Shown one piece after another: positions 42,935 through 51,418 of a stretch of 64,000 bases of DNA. How positions within the stretch are numbered: the first letter of the stretch is position 1; every line of letters begins with the position of its first letter. Both the position numbers and the translations under genes were made by a program. The stretch comes from UBA1731 sp964440985 (GTDB lineage Bacteria; Verrucomicrobiota; Kiritimatiellia; RFP12; UBA1067): NCBI GenBank assembly GCA_964440985.1, contig CAYTWE010000003.1:9616-73615 (forward strand). Reading direction: 5' to 3'. The notes beneath the pieces were generated by a model that did not search any database, had not been told where the DNA came from, and saw only the letters and a program-made list of their open reading frames with translations.

Positions 42935-43726
42935 TCAACGCCCGAACCGTCCCATTGACGTGAACTTGGCGTACCGCCTGTCTATCAGCTCCTCCACGGG
43001 GAGACGCGAAAGCTCCTTCAGTGCCGCACCGATCGACTTCTTGAGATTCGCCATGAGGTTCTTCTCCGGGATGATCTCGTCTATCGCGCCGAGCCGCTTC
43101 AGATCGGGGGCGGTGATCTTCAAAGCCTCCGCCGCCTCCGCCGCCTTTGCGCCGTCGCGCCAGAGGATGCCGGCGCACCCCTCCGGGGAGATCACCGAAT
43201 ACACGGCGTTCTCAAGCATGAGAATCCTGTCGCCGACCGCTATCGCCAACGCGCCGCCGGAGCCGCCCTCGCCCGTGACGACCACGATGACAGGCGTCTT
43301 GAGCGCAGCGAAGAACTCAAGCGACTTCGCGATCGCCTCCGCCTGCCCGCGGGCCTCGGCGGTGTCGCCGGGATACGCTCCCGGCGTGTCGACGAACGTC
43401 ACCACCGGAACGTGGAACTTCTCGGCAAGCTTCGCGAGACGCATCGCCTTGCGGTAGCCGTCCGGGTTCGCCATGCCAAAGTTCGCGGCCATGTTCTCCT
43501 CGACCGTCGCGCCTTTGTGATGTCCGAGAACGAGCGCCCTGTGGCCGGCGAGCGTCGCGAAACCGCCGATCAGCCCCCTGTCGTCGTTTACGAGCCTGTC
43601 GCCGTGCAGCTCCTCAAAGTCCGAGCAAAGCGCCTTTACGAAATCGAAGATGTGCGGACGCTTTGCGTCACGCGCCAGTTTCACGCGATCGTACGCTGTG
43701 ACTGATTTTGTCTTGGCTTTAGCCAT
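42935..43726 (-). CDS. accA: Acetyl-CoA carboxylase carboxyltransferase subunit alpha
   Basis: 263 residues, close to the shorter AccA forms (E. coli has 319; the extra N-terminal helices are missing). Motifs are FEELHGDRLVNDDRGLIGG, VLGHHKGATVEENMAANFGM, FVDTPGAYPGDTAEARGQ and GEGGSGGALAIAVGD. With AccD it transfers carboxyl from biotin to acetyl-CoA to give malonyl-CoA. AAGGAG lies 5 nt before the ATG at 43726. It follows accD by 50 bp and is presumably co-transcribed. Confidence 0.95.
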   Translation of the reverse strand: MAKAKTKSVTAYDRVKLARDAKRPHIFDFVKALCSDFEELHGDRLVNDDRGLIGGFATLAGHRALVLGHHKGATVEENMAANFGMANPDGYRKAMRLAKLAEKFHVPVVTFVDTPGAYPGDTAEARGQAEAIAKSLEFFAALKTPVIVVVTGEGGSGGALAIAVGDRILMLENAVYSVISPEGCAGILWRDGAKAAEAAEALKITAPDLKRLGAIDEIIPEKNLMANLKKSIGAALKELSRLPVEELIDRRYAKFTSMGRFGR

Positions 43727-43776
43727 TGCAACTCCTTAAATGCGAAACACCTGTCAACCTGAACCGCCGACCGCCG

Positions 43777-44598
43777 TCAAAACCCGAAATAGTGGAGCAT
43801 CTTCACGATGAACGCCTTGAGTTCCGTGCGCGGCACGATCTTGTCGATGAATCCGTGCGCCAGAAGGTACTCCGCCGTCTGGAAGTCGTCAGGCAGCTTC
43901 TGGTGTATCGTGTTCTCGATCACGCGGCGGCCGGCGAACCCGATCAGCGCCCCAGGCTCCGTTATGTTGATGTCGCCGAGCATCGCATACGACGCGGAGA
44001 CGCCGCCAGTCGTCGGGTCGGTGAGCACGGAGATGTACGGAAGCCCGGCATCCTTGAGCCTCCCGATTGCAGCCGACGTCTTGGCCATCTGCATGAGGGA
44101 GAGGATGCCTTCGTGCATCCGGGCGCCGCCGGATGCGGAGCAGAGCACGAGCGGACGGCGCTCGGCGATCGCCTGTTCGGCGGCACGGCAGATGCGCTCG
44201 CCCGTTCCCGTGCCGAGTGAACCGCCCATGAAAGCGAAATCCATCACGCCGAGCATCACCGGAACACCGCCCATCGCAGCCGTTCCGACTACAACCGATT
44301 CCGTTTCGCCGGTCTTGGCGATCGTCGCCTCAACCTTGTCCTTGTAGGCGCCGGAGGCATCATGGAACTTGAGGTGGTCGGAATACGACACGTCGCGGAA
44401 CAGTTCGATGAACGTCCCTTCATCGGCAAGAAGCGCAATGCGTGCGCGCGCCTTCATGCGTCCGTGGTAGCCGCACTCCGGGCATATGCCCTTCCAGTCC
44501 TTCTTCGCAAAATACTTTCTGCAGCGCGGGCACACCGTCCACAGCTCCTTGCTCTGCGGGATAGCCGCCTTCTCTGCCGTCTTTTCAAACCATGCCAT
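43777..44598 (-). CDS. accD: Acetyl-CoA carboxylase carboxyltransferase subunit beta
   Basis: 273 residues from the ATG at 44598, with AAGGAG six bases upstream. The N-terminal zinc ribbon is CPRC...CPEC, followed by the crotonase-type CT domain (SASGGARMHEGILSLMQM, DPTTGGVSASYAMLGD, EPGALIGFAGRRVIENT). It forms the alpha2beta2 carboxyltransferase with AccA, the next gene. The promoter at 44623-44628 is TGTGGTATAAT. Confidence 0.96.
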   Translation of the reverse strand: MAWFEKTAEKAAIPQSKELWTVCPRCRKYFAKKDWKGICPECGYHGRMKARARIALLADEGTFIELFRDVSYSDHLKFHDASGAYKDKVEATIAKTGETESVVVGTAAMGGVPVMLGVMDFAFMGGSLGTGTGERICRAAEQAIAERRPLVLCSASGGARMHEGILSLMQMAKTSAAIGRLKDAGLPYISVLTDPTTGGVSASYAMLGDINITEPGALIGFAGRRVIENTIHQKLPDDFQTAEYLLAHGFIDKIVPRTELKAFIVKMLHYFGF

Positions 44599-44622
44599 CG
44601 GAATCTCCTTAAATGTCCGCCG

Positions 44623-44628
44623 ATTATA
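44623..44628 (-). promoter_or_regulatory. Extended -10 promoter of accD-accA
   Basis: The minus strand reads TTTTGTGGTATAAT. TTGCGT lies 19 bp upstream as a possible -35. Predicted start near 44616, leader about 18 nt with a strong Shine-Dalgarno. Confidence 0.65.
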
Positions 44629-44658
44629 CCACAAAAGCCGCGGAGTCACGCAACTGCA

Positions 44659-46047
44659 TCAGGCCTTGACCTCCCAGCCCGGCTCGTACTCGCGTGTCCA
44701 GAACTTTGCCGCCGCACAGCGAGGGTCTTTGAGCCTGCCCGTCTGCGGATCTACATGCACCGCTTCGCCGGTCGTCATCGACACGTTTCCGAGTTCCGTC
44801 AGGAGGTTGGACTTCAGCGACGAATCAATGGGCTGCGCCGTGTCGAGGCATTTCTCGCGGACGCATTTCACGAAGCGGGCGACATGGCAGCGGTCGCAGC
44901 CGCGAATCGGGTCGGAAAGCCGCGTGTCACCGACCTGCGCCGCAGGGTCTGCTTCGTTCGCCGCCCATTCCTTTATGAGCTTCTTGCCGGTGCGGTCATA
45001 GACTGCCGATTCGCCGAGCGGACCGAAGAACGCAAGCCCGTCGTCGCAGTAGACGAGACAGCCCGTCCACTTCCCCATGAACGGGAACGCGCCGGCATGA
45101 GAGCATCCCTCCCAGGTGAGGTACTTCTTGTCCGGGAACTGAACCGTGAGCATGTGGGTGTCGTCCCAGTTCCAGTCCTCCCCCTCGCAGAAGAGGTGTC
45201 CGCCGCCGGCGTAGACCCTCTCCGGCCACTCCGCACCGAGCGCCCAGCGTCCGATGTCCACAAAATGCAGCCCGTTGTTCGGAAGGTCGCCCGTGCCGTA
45301 GCCGCGGAAGAAGCGCCAGTTGTAGTGGACGATGTTCGTGCGATACTCCGTGCGCGGTGCGCAGCACTGCCACAGATCCCAGTCGAGCCATTCAGGGACA
45401 GGGGCCGGCTTCACGTTCCTGATCGCCGGACGGTCGCTCATGCACCACGCCTTCGCCCAATGCGGCTTGCCGTACGCGCCTGAGCGGATCGCCGCCACAG
45501 CCTGCTGCGTCGCATACGAGCTGCGCCGCTGTGTGCCGAGCTGGAACACCACCCCGGTCTTGCGCTGCACTTCGGCAAGAACCTCGGCCTCGCCGGCCGT
45601 CACGCCGATCGGTTTCTCAAGGTAGACCGCCTTGCCGGCCTTCATCGCCGCGCAGGCGATGTACACGTGGCTGTGGTCTGGCGTCGCGACGATTACGCCG
45701 TCTATGGACGGATCGGCAACCACTTCGCGGAAATCCTTGACCTTGCGCGGCATACTGCCAGAAATCTGCTTCACGGTCTCCGCCGCAAGATCCATCGCCG
45801 TGGAATCCACATCGCACACCACGGAGATTGCGCAGTCGGGAAGCTCGGCGAAGCGGCTCATCACCTGAAAGCCGCGCCCGCGCCCGCCCTTTGGATCTAC
45901 GACAAAGCCGTTCCCGTGATCCGCAGTCCTTGCGCATCCGATGATGGCAAGTGAAACCTTGCCGGACGGCGCCCCGAACACTGTGTTGGCTGACGCAATA
46001 GCGAACGCACCCGCGCCGGCGGTCTTGATGAAGTCTCTACGGTTCAT
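44659..46047 (-). CDS. Tat-exported Gfo/Idh/MocA-family oxidoreductase
   Basis: 462 residues from the ATG at 46047, giving the Tat signal MNRRDFIKTAGAGAFAIASA with AxA-like cleavage (VFGA). The Rossmann fold starts VSLAIIGCARTADHGNG and the catalytic-lysine motif is VYLEKPIGV. The FRGYGTGDLPNNGLHFVDIGRWALG motif matches the secreted Gfo/Idh class, as in the protein at 27934-29322, so these are paralogues of equal length. It probably oxidises a sugar derivative in the periplasm. Its own promoter TGTGGTATAAT is at 46123-46128. Confidence 0.9.
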   Translation of the reverse strand: MNRRDFIKTAGAGAFAIASANTVFGAPSGKVSLAIIGCARTADHGNGFVVDPKGGRGRGFQVMSRFAELPDCAISVVCDVDSTAMDLAAETVKQISGSMPRKVKDFREVVADPSIDGVIVATPDHSHVYIACAAMKAGKAVYLEKPIGVTAGEAEVLAEVQRKTGVVFQLGTQRRSSYATQQAVAAIRSGAYGKPHWAKAWCMSDRPAIRNVKPAPVPEWLDWDLWQCCAPRTEYRTNIVHYNWRFFRGYGTGDLPNNGLHFVDIGRWALGAEWPERVYAGGGHLFCEGEDWNWDDTHMLTVQFPDKKYLTWEGCSHAGAFPFMGKWTGCLVYCDDGLAFFGPLGESAVYDRTGKKLIKEWAANEADPAAQVGDTRLSDPIRGCDRCHVARFVKCVREKCLDTAQPIDSSLKSNLLTELGNVSMTTGEAVHVDPQTGRLKDPRCAAAKFWTREYEPGWEVKA

Positions 46048-46122
46048 AGCATCTCGCTCCATGTTTCAGATGTTTGCCGCCCCCGCGCCCGCCACCCGGC
46101 AACAGCGCAGGGATTGCCGCCA

Positions 46123-46128
46123 ATTATA
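46123..46128 (-). promoter_or_regulatory. Extended -10 promoter of the 44659-46047 oxidoreductase
   Basis: TTGTGGTATAAT on the minus strand, with a start near 46116 and about 69 nt of leader. It lies in the gap after the aconitase gene. Confidence 0.6.
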
Positions 46129-46158
46129 CCACAAGCGGGGCGCACCCGCGATGCGCCG

Positions 46159-48105
46159 TCACTTCAGCGACGCAAGCAGTCCGCCGGCAAGCACAAGATG
46201 CCGCTCGCGGTCGGAAAGGGCTGTCGTCGCCGTGAACGTCCTGCCGCCGGCGCGGATCGTCACCTTGCCGTCGCCCTCGACCGCTGCGCGGACATTGCCG
46301 AACTCAAGCCGGTCTCCCGCGTTGAGCGAATCGTAGTCCGCCGCATCGTCGAAGATGAACGGCACGATTCCGAAGTTGATGAGGTTTGCGCGGTGGATGC
46401 GCTCGATGGACTTCGCCAGCACGGCCTTGACGCCGAGATACATCGGACACAGCGCAGCGTGTTCGCGGCTCGAACCCTGTCCGTAGCTCTCACCGGCGAC
46501 AATCACGTTCGCAAGCCCCGCCTTGCGGTTTTCAAGGCACTTGTCATGGAACTTCGGGTCGCACGGCTCGAAGACGAACTTCGCGTACTCGGGAATGTTA
46601 GACCTGAACTTCAGACGGGCGCCGGCCGGCATTATGTGATCGGTGGTTATCTTGTCGCCGACCTTGATTGCACACGCGCCGCTGAACGACGCCGGAAGCG
46701 GTTCGCCCTTCGGCACCTGGGCGATGTTCGGCCCGCGCACGATCTTCGCGCCCCTCACGCCCTTCCCCGCCGTGCTGCGGTAGAGGAACATCGAATCGTC
46801 GATGGGGAACTTCGACGGCGCCGGAACTGCGCTCACGGTATGCTTGCGGGGATCCGCAACCTTTCCGGAAAGGGCGCTCGCCGCAGCCGTCTCAGGGGAT
46901 ACGAGGTAGACCTGCGCGGACTTCGTTCCGCTGCGCCCTTCGAAATTGCGGTTGTTGGTGCGGAGCGACACCGCGCCGGTGCGCGGACTCATGTGCGCCC
47001 CGATGCAGAACCCGCAGGCGTTTTCAAGGATGCGGCAGCCCGCCTTGACGAGCGTGGCGAGAGAGCCGTCCGCCGCCAACATGCTCACGACCTGACGCGA
47101 ACCGCAGGCTATGCCGACCTCCACGTCGTCTGCGACGTGCTTGCCCTTGAGCATGAGGGCGACAGTGCGGATGTCGCGGTAGGAGCTGTTTGTGCAGGAG
47201 CCGATCATTATCTGGTTCACCGCCGTTCCGGACATCTTGCGCACGGTCACGATGTTGCCGGGCGAATGCGGCGCCGCCATCAGCGGCTCAAGCTTCGAGA
47301 GGTCAATCTCGTATACGTCATCGTACGCCGCTCCGCGATCTGCCGTAAGCTCAACCCAGTCCTTTGCGCGACCCTGTGCGGCGAGGAACTTCTTCGTGAC
47401 GGAATCGCTCGGAAACACGCTCGTCGTCACGCCAAGCTCCGCGCCCATGTTCGTGATCGTTGCACGGCTCGGCACGTCGAGCGTCTTTACGCCGGGGCCG
47501 AAGTATTCGAATATCCAGCCGACGTTGCCCTTCGTGCCGAAGCGTTCGAGAACCTTCAGTATCACGTCCTTCGCGCTCACGCCCTTCGGCATCCTGCCGG
47601 TGAGCTTGATGCCGCGCACCTTCGGCGTGGGGATGTGGAATGCGCCGCCCGCCATGGCGACTGCGATGTCTATGCCGCCGGCCCCGATCGCGATCATGCC
47701 GATTCCGCCGCCCGTCGGCGTGTGGGAGTCGCTTCCGAGAAGCGTCTTGCCGGGCTTGCCGAAGCGCTCAAGGTGCAGCTGGTGGCAGATGCCGTTGCCG
47801 GCCTTCGAGTACACGATTCCGTACTTTTTCGCGATGGACGCAAGGAAGTCGTGGTCGTCGGCGTTCTCGAACCCGATCTGAACGGTGTTGTGGTCAACGT
47901 ACGAGACGGCAAGCTCGTTGCGCACGTGCGGAACGTCCATCGATTCGAACTGCAGATACGCCATGGTGCCCGTCGCATCCTGCGTGAGCGTCTGGTCTAT
48001 GCGTATGCCAAGCTCCCTGTCCGTCGCCGGATCTCCCTCCACAAGATGTGCCGCAATTATCTTGCGCGTGACGTTCATCGGTTCTTTCCTGTCGACTTTC
48101 TTCAT
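46159..48105 (-). CDS. acnA: Aconitate hydratase (single-chain, about 650-residue type)
   Basis: 648 residues, similar to the shorter aconitase X-less type found in anaerobes rather than the 890-residue AcnA. The [4Fe-4S] ligands lie in IGSCTNSSYRDI and ENACGFCIGAH. The swivel domain has ITTDHIMPAGARLKFRSN and GESYGQGSSREHAAL with the catalytic Ser/Arg region. It converts citrate to isocitrate. AGGAGG precedes the ATG at 48105 by four bases. It is the last gene of the efp-galE-UDG-acn run. Confidence 0.93.
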   Translation of the reverse strand: MKKVDRKEPMNVTRKIIAAHLVEGDPATDRELGIRIDQTLTQDATGTMAYLQFESMDVPHVRNELAVSYVDHNTVQIGFENADDHDFLASIAKKYGIVYSKAGNGICHQLHLERFGKPGKTLLGSDSHTPTGGGIGMIAIGAGGIDIAVAMAGGAFHIPTPKVRGIKLTGRMPKGVSAKDVILKVLERFGTKGNVGWIFEYFGPGVKTLDVPSRATITNMGAELGVTTSVFPSDSVTKKFLAAQGRAKDWVELTADRGAAYDDVYEIDLSKLEPLMAAPHSPGNIVTVRKMSGTAVNQIMIGSCTNSSYRDIRTVALMLKGKHVADDVEVGIACGSRQVVSMLAADGSLATLVKAGCRILENACGFCIGAHMSPRTGAVSLRTNNRNFEGRSGTKSAQVYLVSPETAAASALSGKVADPRKHTVSAVPAPSKFPIDDSMFLYRSTAGKGVRGAKIVRGPNIAQVPKGEPLPASFSGACAIKVGDKITTDHIMPAGARLKFRSNIPEYAKFVFEPCDPKFHDKCLENRKAGLANVIVAGESYGQGSSREHAALCPMYLGVKAVLAKSIERIHRANLINFGIVPFIFDDAADYDSLNAGDRLEFGNVRAAVEGDGKVTIRAGGRTFTATTALSDRERHLVLAGGLLASLK

Positions 48106-48141
48106 TTTCCCTCCTGTTTGAATCGTGTGTTGTGTCCAAAA

Positions 48142-48810
48142 TCAACCTATCCTTGCGACTGCGGATTTTATGTCGTTCCACATTTCACGCTTGGCCTCGT
48201 TCATGTGCGGGGAATCCGGCTGAAAATGCGTGAATATGAAATCCGGTGAGAACGTGGTGATCGCCGGAATGCCGCCCACCGTAAGCCACGCGCCACGTAC
48301 CGGACGCGCCGTCGGAAGCCGCTTCCGCATCGCATCGGAGCCGAGCATCACGATTACGCGGGCCCTGCACCGTTCGTTCATCAGCAGGCGCACCCCAGGC
48401 CGGATCTTGTCGATGGCCGCAAACGTCCTGCGCATCGCCTCCGCACCGGCATCCGAAAGCGGCCGCCCCGTGAAGAACGCAATGTCGCATTCCGCCGCCT
48501 CTCCGGGTGCGGCGGGAGCGGACTGCACGGCAGACGGTGCGACCGGAACGGATTGCGCCTTGGGTGAAGCGACCGGAATCGGCGTGGCGGAACCCTTCCG
48601 CAGCATCGGCTCAGCCTGTACGGAAGCCGGCGGCGTTCCTGTCGCCGCGTTCCCGGTTGCGGCATCGCCCGGAGTGGCGGGGGCGCCCGGCGACGGCGGC
48701 TTTTCGCACTCCGGCGGCACGAGAAGCGCACGGTCGATCTCAACCGTGCGCGTCCCCAGCTCCCGCTCGAGCTCCAGGTTCTCAAGAATCTGATCGTAGA
48801 TGTCCATCAT
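48142..48810 (-). CDS. Uracil-DNA-glycosylase-fold protein lacking catalytic motifs
   Basis: 222 residues (start at tandem ATGs, 48807/48810). The N-terminus YDQILENLELERELGTRTVEIDRALL leads to a Pro/Ala-rich linker (about 38-105). The C-terminal half matches the back half of family 4/5 uracil-DNA glycosylases: ARVIVMLGSDAMRKRL, RGAWLTVGGIPAITTFSPDF, then KREMWNDIKSAV. The GEAPG first motif is missing, and the usual HPS motif reads SPD, so catalytic activity is doubtful. No good Shine-Dalgarno. It lies between galE and aconitase. Confidence 0.65.
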   Translation of the reverse strand: MMDIYDQILENLELERELGTRTVEIDRALLVPPECEKPPSPGAPATPGDAATGNAATGTPPASVQAEPMLRKGSATPIPVASPKAQSVPVAPSAVQSAPAAPGEAAECDIAFFTGRPLSDAGAEAMRRTFAAIDKIRPGVRLLMNERCRARVIVMLGSDAMRKRLPTARPVRGAWLTVGGIPAITTFSPDFIFTHFQPDSPHMNEAKREMWNDIKSAVARIG

Positions 48811-48881
48811 CCGGCTGTGTCTGCTGCGGCCGGACCGACAGTCCTGCACGGCGGATGCGGGTCTCCGCCATGCGGCATCCG

Positions 48882-49913
48882 TCAGTCCTTTTTCCCGAAC
48901 CCGTACGGATTCATCGACTGCCAGCGCCAGAGGTCTTCGCACATCTTCTCGATGCCGCGCTCGGCCTTCCAGCCCAGCTCCTCCTTGGCGAACGACGGAT
49001 CGGCCCAGCACTCCGCCACGTCACCGGGGCGGCGGGGCTTTATCACGTAAGGAACGGTGCGTCCGCTCGCCTTCTCGAACGCCTTGACGATCTGAAGGAC
49101 GGAGTAGCCGTTGCCCGTGCCGAGATTGATGATCTTGAGACCGTAGTCATCCGCCTTCTCAAGACGCTCCACCGCCTTGAGATGCGCATTGGCGAGATCG
49201 ACCACGTGGATGTAGTCGCGCACACCCGTGCCGTCCGGCGTGGGATAGTCGTTTCCGAACACCGAAAGCTCCTTGAGCCGCCCTATCGCGACCTGCGCGA
49301 CGTACGGCAGGAGGTTGTTCGGGATTCCGGCGGGGTCTTCGCCGATGAGTCCGCTCTCGTGCGCACCGATCGGATTGAAGTAGCGCAAAAGTATCACGTT
49401 CCACGACGGATCCGCCTTCTGCACATCCCTGAACACCTGCTCCATCATCAGCTTCGTCCAGCCGTACGGGTTGGTGCATCCGGGCGTGGGGAAGTCTTCG
49501 CGGATCGGCACCGACTTCGGCTGCCCGTATACCGTGGCGCTGGACGAGAACACGATGTTCTTGCAGTTGTGCGCGGCAAGCACCTTCAGCAGGGTGAACG
49601 TTCCGCCAAGATTGTTCTGGTAGTACTTGAGCGGAATCTGGACGGACTCGCCGACGGCTTTAAGCGCGGCGAAATGTATCGTTGCATCGAACGGTGCCTC
49701 TGCGGAGACGATTCCGTCAAGCGCCGCCTCATCGCGGATGTCCGCCTTGTAGAACTTCACGTCCTTGCCGGTGATCTGCTTGACGCGACGGAGCGACTCC
49801 TCGGAGGAGTTGCAGAGGTTGTCCACGACCACGACTTCGTGTCCGGCGTTGAGAAGCTCAACGCAAGTATGGCTGCCGATGAATCCGGCGCCGCCGGTAA
49901 CAAACACCTTCAT
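48882..49913 (-). CDS. galE: UDP-glucose 4-epimerase
   Basis: 343 residues, normal for GalE. NAD binding TGGAGFIGSHTCVELL, catalytic SSATVYG and the Y-x-x-x-K motif (NPYGWTKLMMEQ). PNNLLPYVAQVAIGR and GTGVRDYIHVVDLA follow, as in bacterial GalE. It interconverts UDP-glucose and UDP-galactose for polysaccharide synthesis or galactose use. It starts 27 bp after the efp stop. Confidence 0.95.
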   Translation of the reverse strand: MKVFVTGGAGFIGSHTCVELLNAGHEVVVVDNLCNSSEESLRRVKQITGKDVKFYKADIRDEAALDGIVSAEAPFDATIHFAALKAVGESVQIPLKYYQNNLGGTFTLLKVLAAHNCKNIVFSSSATVYGQPKSVPIREDFPTPGCTNPYGWTKLMMEQVFRDVQKADPSWNVILLRYFNPIGAHESGLIGEDPAGIPNNLLPYVAQVAIGRLKELSVFGNDYPTPDGTGVRDYIHVVDLANAHLKAVERLEKADDYGLKIINLGTGNGYSVLQIVKAFEKASGRTVPYVIKPRRPGDVAECWADPSFAKEELGWKAERGIEKMCEDLWRWQSMNPYGFGKKD

Positions 49914-49940
49914 TTTGGTTGCCTCTCGCAGAGTGCGCGG

Positions 49941-50516
49941 TTACTTGGTTGCGGTGCGGTCGTTGTATTCGCCCGTCTCGGTGTTGATGCGGATGACGTC
50001 GCCTTCGTTGATGAAGAGCGGCACAGGGAGCGTGTATCCGCCCTCGACCGTCGCCGGCTTCGTCACCTTTCCGGAGGCCGTGTTGCCCTTCACGCCAGGT
50101 TCGACCTTCGTGACCTTGCGCGTGACGAGCTGAGGGAGCGCAACGCCGATGACCTTGTCGTTGAAGAACAGCGCAGAGACCTCCATCTCGTCCATGAGGA
50201 AGTACTTCTTGTCGCCCATGACGTCCGCCGCCACGCGAATCTCCTCGAAGTTCTCGTCCGTGAACACGAACGCCGTGCCGTCGTCATACGAATAGGTGAC
50301 GTCGCGCTGGATAAGCTCCGGCTTCTCGAACTTGTCTCCAGAACGGTAGCTGCGGCTCATTCCGCCGCCAGTTATCATGTTGCGGAGCTTGCAGTTGTAG
50401 ATCGCCTGTCCCTTGCCGGGCTTGGAGAAGTCAAACTCCGTGATTTCCCAAGGCTCGCCGTCAATCAAAAGCTTGACGCCCTTGTGCAATTCTCCCGCTC
50501 CGATTACTTCGCCCAT
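49941..50516 (-). CDS. efp: Elongation factor P
   Basis: 191 residues from the ATG at 50516, with AAGGAG 6 nt upstream. KOW-like domain I has the loop SKPGKGQA with Lys35 at the modified position. Domains II and III follow (FVFTDEN.EEIRV, GYTLPVPLFINEGDVIRINTETGEY). It relieves ribosome stalling at proline runs. The PGKG loop is the lysine (EpmA-type) form rather than the arginine form. The promoter is at 50566-50594. Confidence 0.95.
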   Translation of the reverse strand: MGEVIGAGELHKGVKLLIDGEPWEITEFDFSKPGKGQAIYNCKLRNMITGGGMSRSYRSGDKFEKPELIQRDVTYSYDDGTAFVFTDENFEEIRVAADVMGDKKYFLMDEMEVSALFFNDKVIGVALPQLVTRKVTKVEPGVKGNTASGKVTKPATVEGGYTLPVPLFINEGDVIRINTETGEYNDRTATK

Positions 50517-50565
50517 CTTGTGCTCCTTAGTTGCTTGTCTGTTCTTGAAATGAAATTTGTCTTGT

Positions 50566-50594
50566 ATTATACCGAAAACGCCACATCCCCGCAA
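50566..50594 (-). promoter_or_regulatory. Promoter of the efp-galE operon
   Basis: TTGCGG (50589-50594), 17 bp, TATAAT (50566-50571) on the minus strand. Predicted start near 50559, leader about 43 nt. Confidence 0.65.
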
Positions 50595-50693
50595 CTCGCA
50601 GATGAATTTCACTTGGCCGCCCACGCATCATCGGCATTTCTCCGCAAAGGCGGACGCACACTGCATCGCGTACGGCCATGGCGCCGCATGGCT

Positions 50694-51365
50694 CTACCCG
50701 GTCTGCCGGGACGAGAGGTCCGCAACCCCGGCCTCGTTGAAACGGCGCCTGCGCACGGTCGCGTTCGCCGCATTCACGGCGGCGTAGCGCGGGCACGTCT
50801 CAATATGATCGTTTATGATGCCACAGGCCTGAAGATGGGAGTAGACCGTGACCGGGCCAAGATACTTGAATCCGCGCTGGCGAAGATCCTCACTGATGTC
50901 CGCCGACAGCCCGTTCGACGCAGGGATCAGCCCCTTGCCGTGCCTGTCGTAGAGAATTGTCTTGCCGTCCGAAAAGCCCCAGATGTATGCCGTGAAAGTG
51001 CCGAACGTCCGACGAACCTCGATGAACGCCCGCGCATTTTGGATGACGGCCTCAATCTTCCGGCGCGAACGTATCATGCCGTCGTGCGCAAGGATCCGCT
51101 CAACGTCGGCATCTCCGTAGGTGGCGATCCTGTCGAAGTCGAAACGCTTGAAGACGGTACGGAATATCTCCCGCTTCTTCATCATGAGATCCCAGCTCAG
51201 GCCACACTGCATGACCTCCATCATGAGATACTCGAACTGGCGTCTGTCGTCACGGACAGGCATCCCCCATTCCTCGTCGTGGTATCGGCGGGTGATTTCG
51301 GATACGCACCCCCAGCTGCATGGCTTCGCGCCATCGGCGTTTGCATCACCGGCATCGATGTGCAT
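50694..51365 (-). CDS. tag: DNA-3-methyladenine glycosylase I
   Basis: 223 residues. CSWGCVSEITRRYHDEEWGMPVRDDRRQFEYL is the Tag N-terminus with the zinc-binding Cys and His. GLSWDLMMKKREIFR and the later GIINDHIETCPR (His and Cys zinc ligands) are conserved. It removes 3-methyladenine from alkylated DNA. The C-terminal 25 residues are Arg/Asn-rich beyond the usual end. It begins 53 bp after the DUF4886-like gene and is likely in the same transcript. Confidence 0.92.
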   Translation of the reverse strand: MHIDAGDANADGAKPCSWGCVSEITRRYHDEEWGMPVRDDRRQFEYLMMEVMQCGLSWDLMMKKREIFRTVFKRFDFDRIATYGDADVERILAHDGMIRSRRKIEAVIQNARAFIEVRRTFGTFTAYIWGFSDGKTILYDRHGKGLIPASNGLSADISEDLRQRGFKYLGPVTVYSHLQACGIINDHIETCPRYAAVNAANATVRRRRFNEAGVADLSSRQTG

Positions 51366-51418
51366 CTCAAGCCCTTTCAGTTTCCTCTATCGTCAGGCTC
51401 CGCATCGCCGCCGAAACT

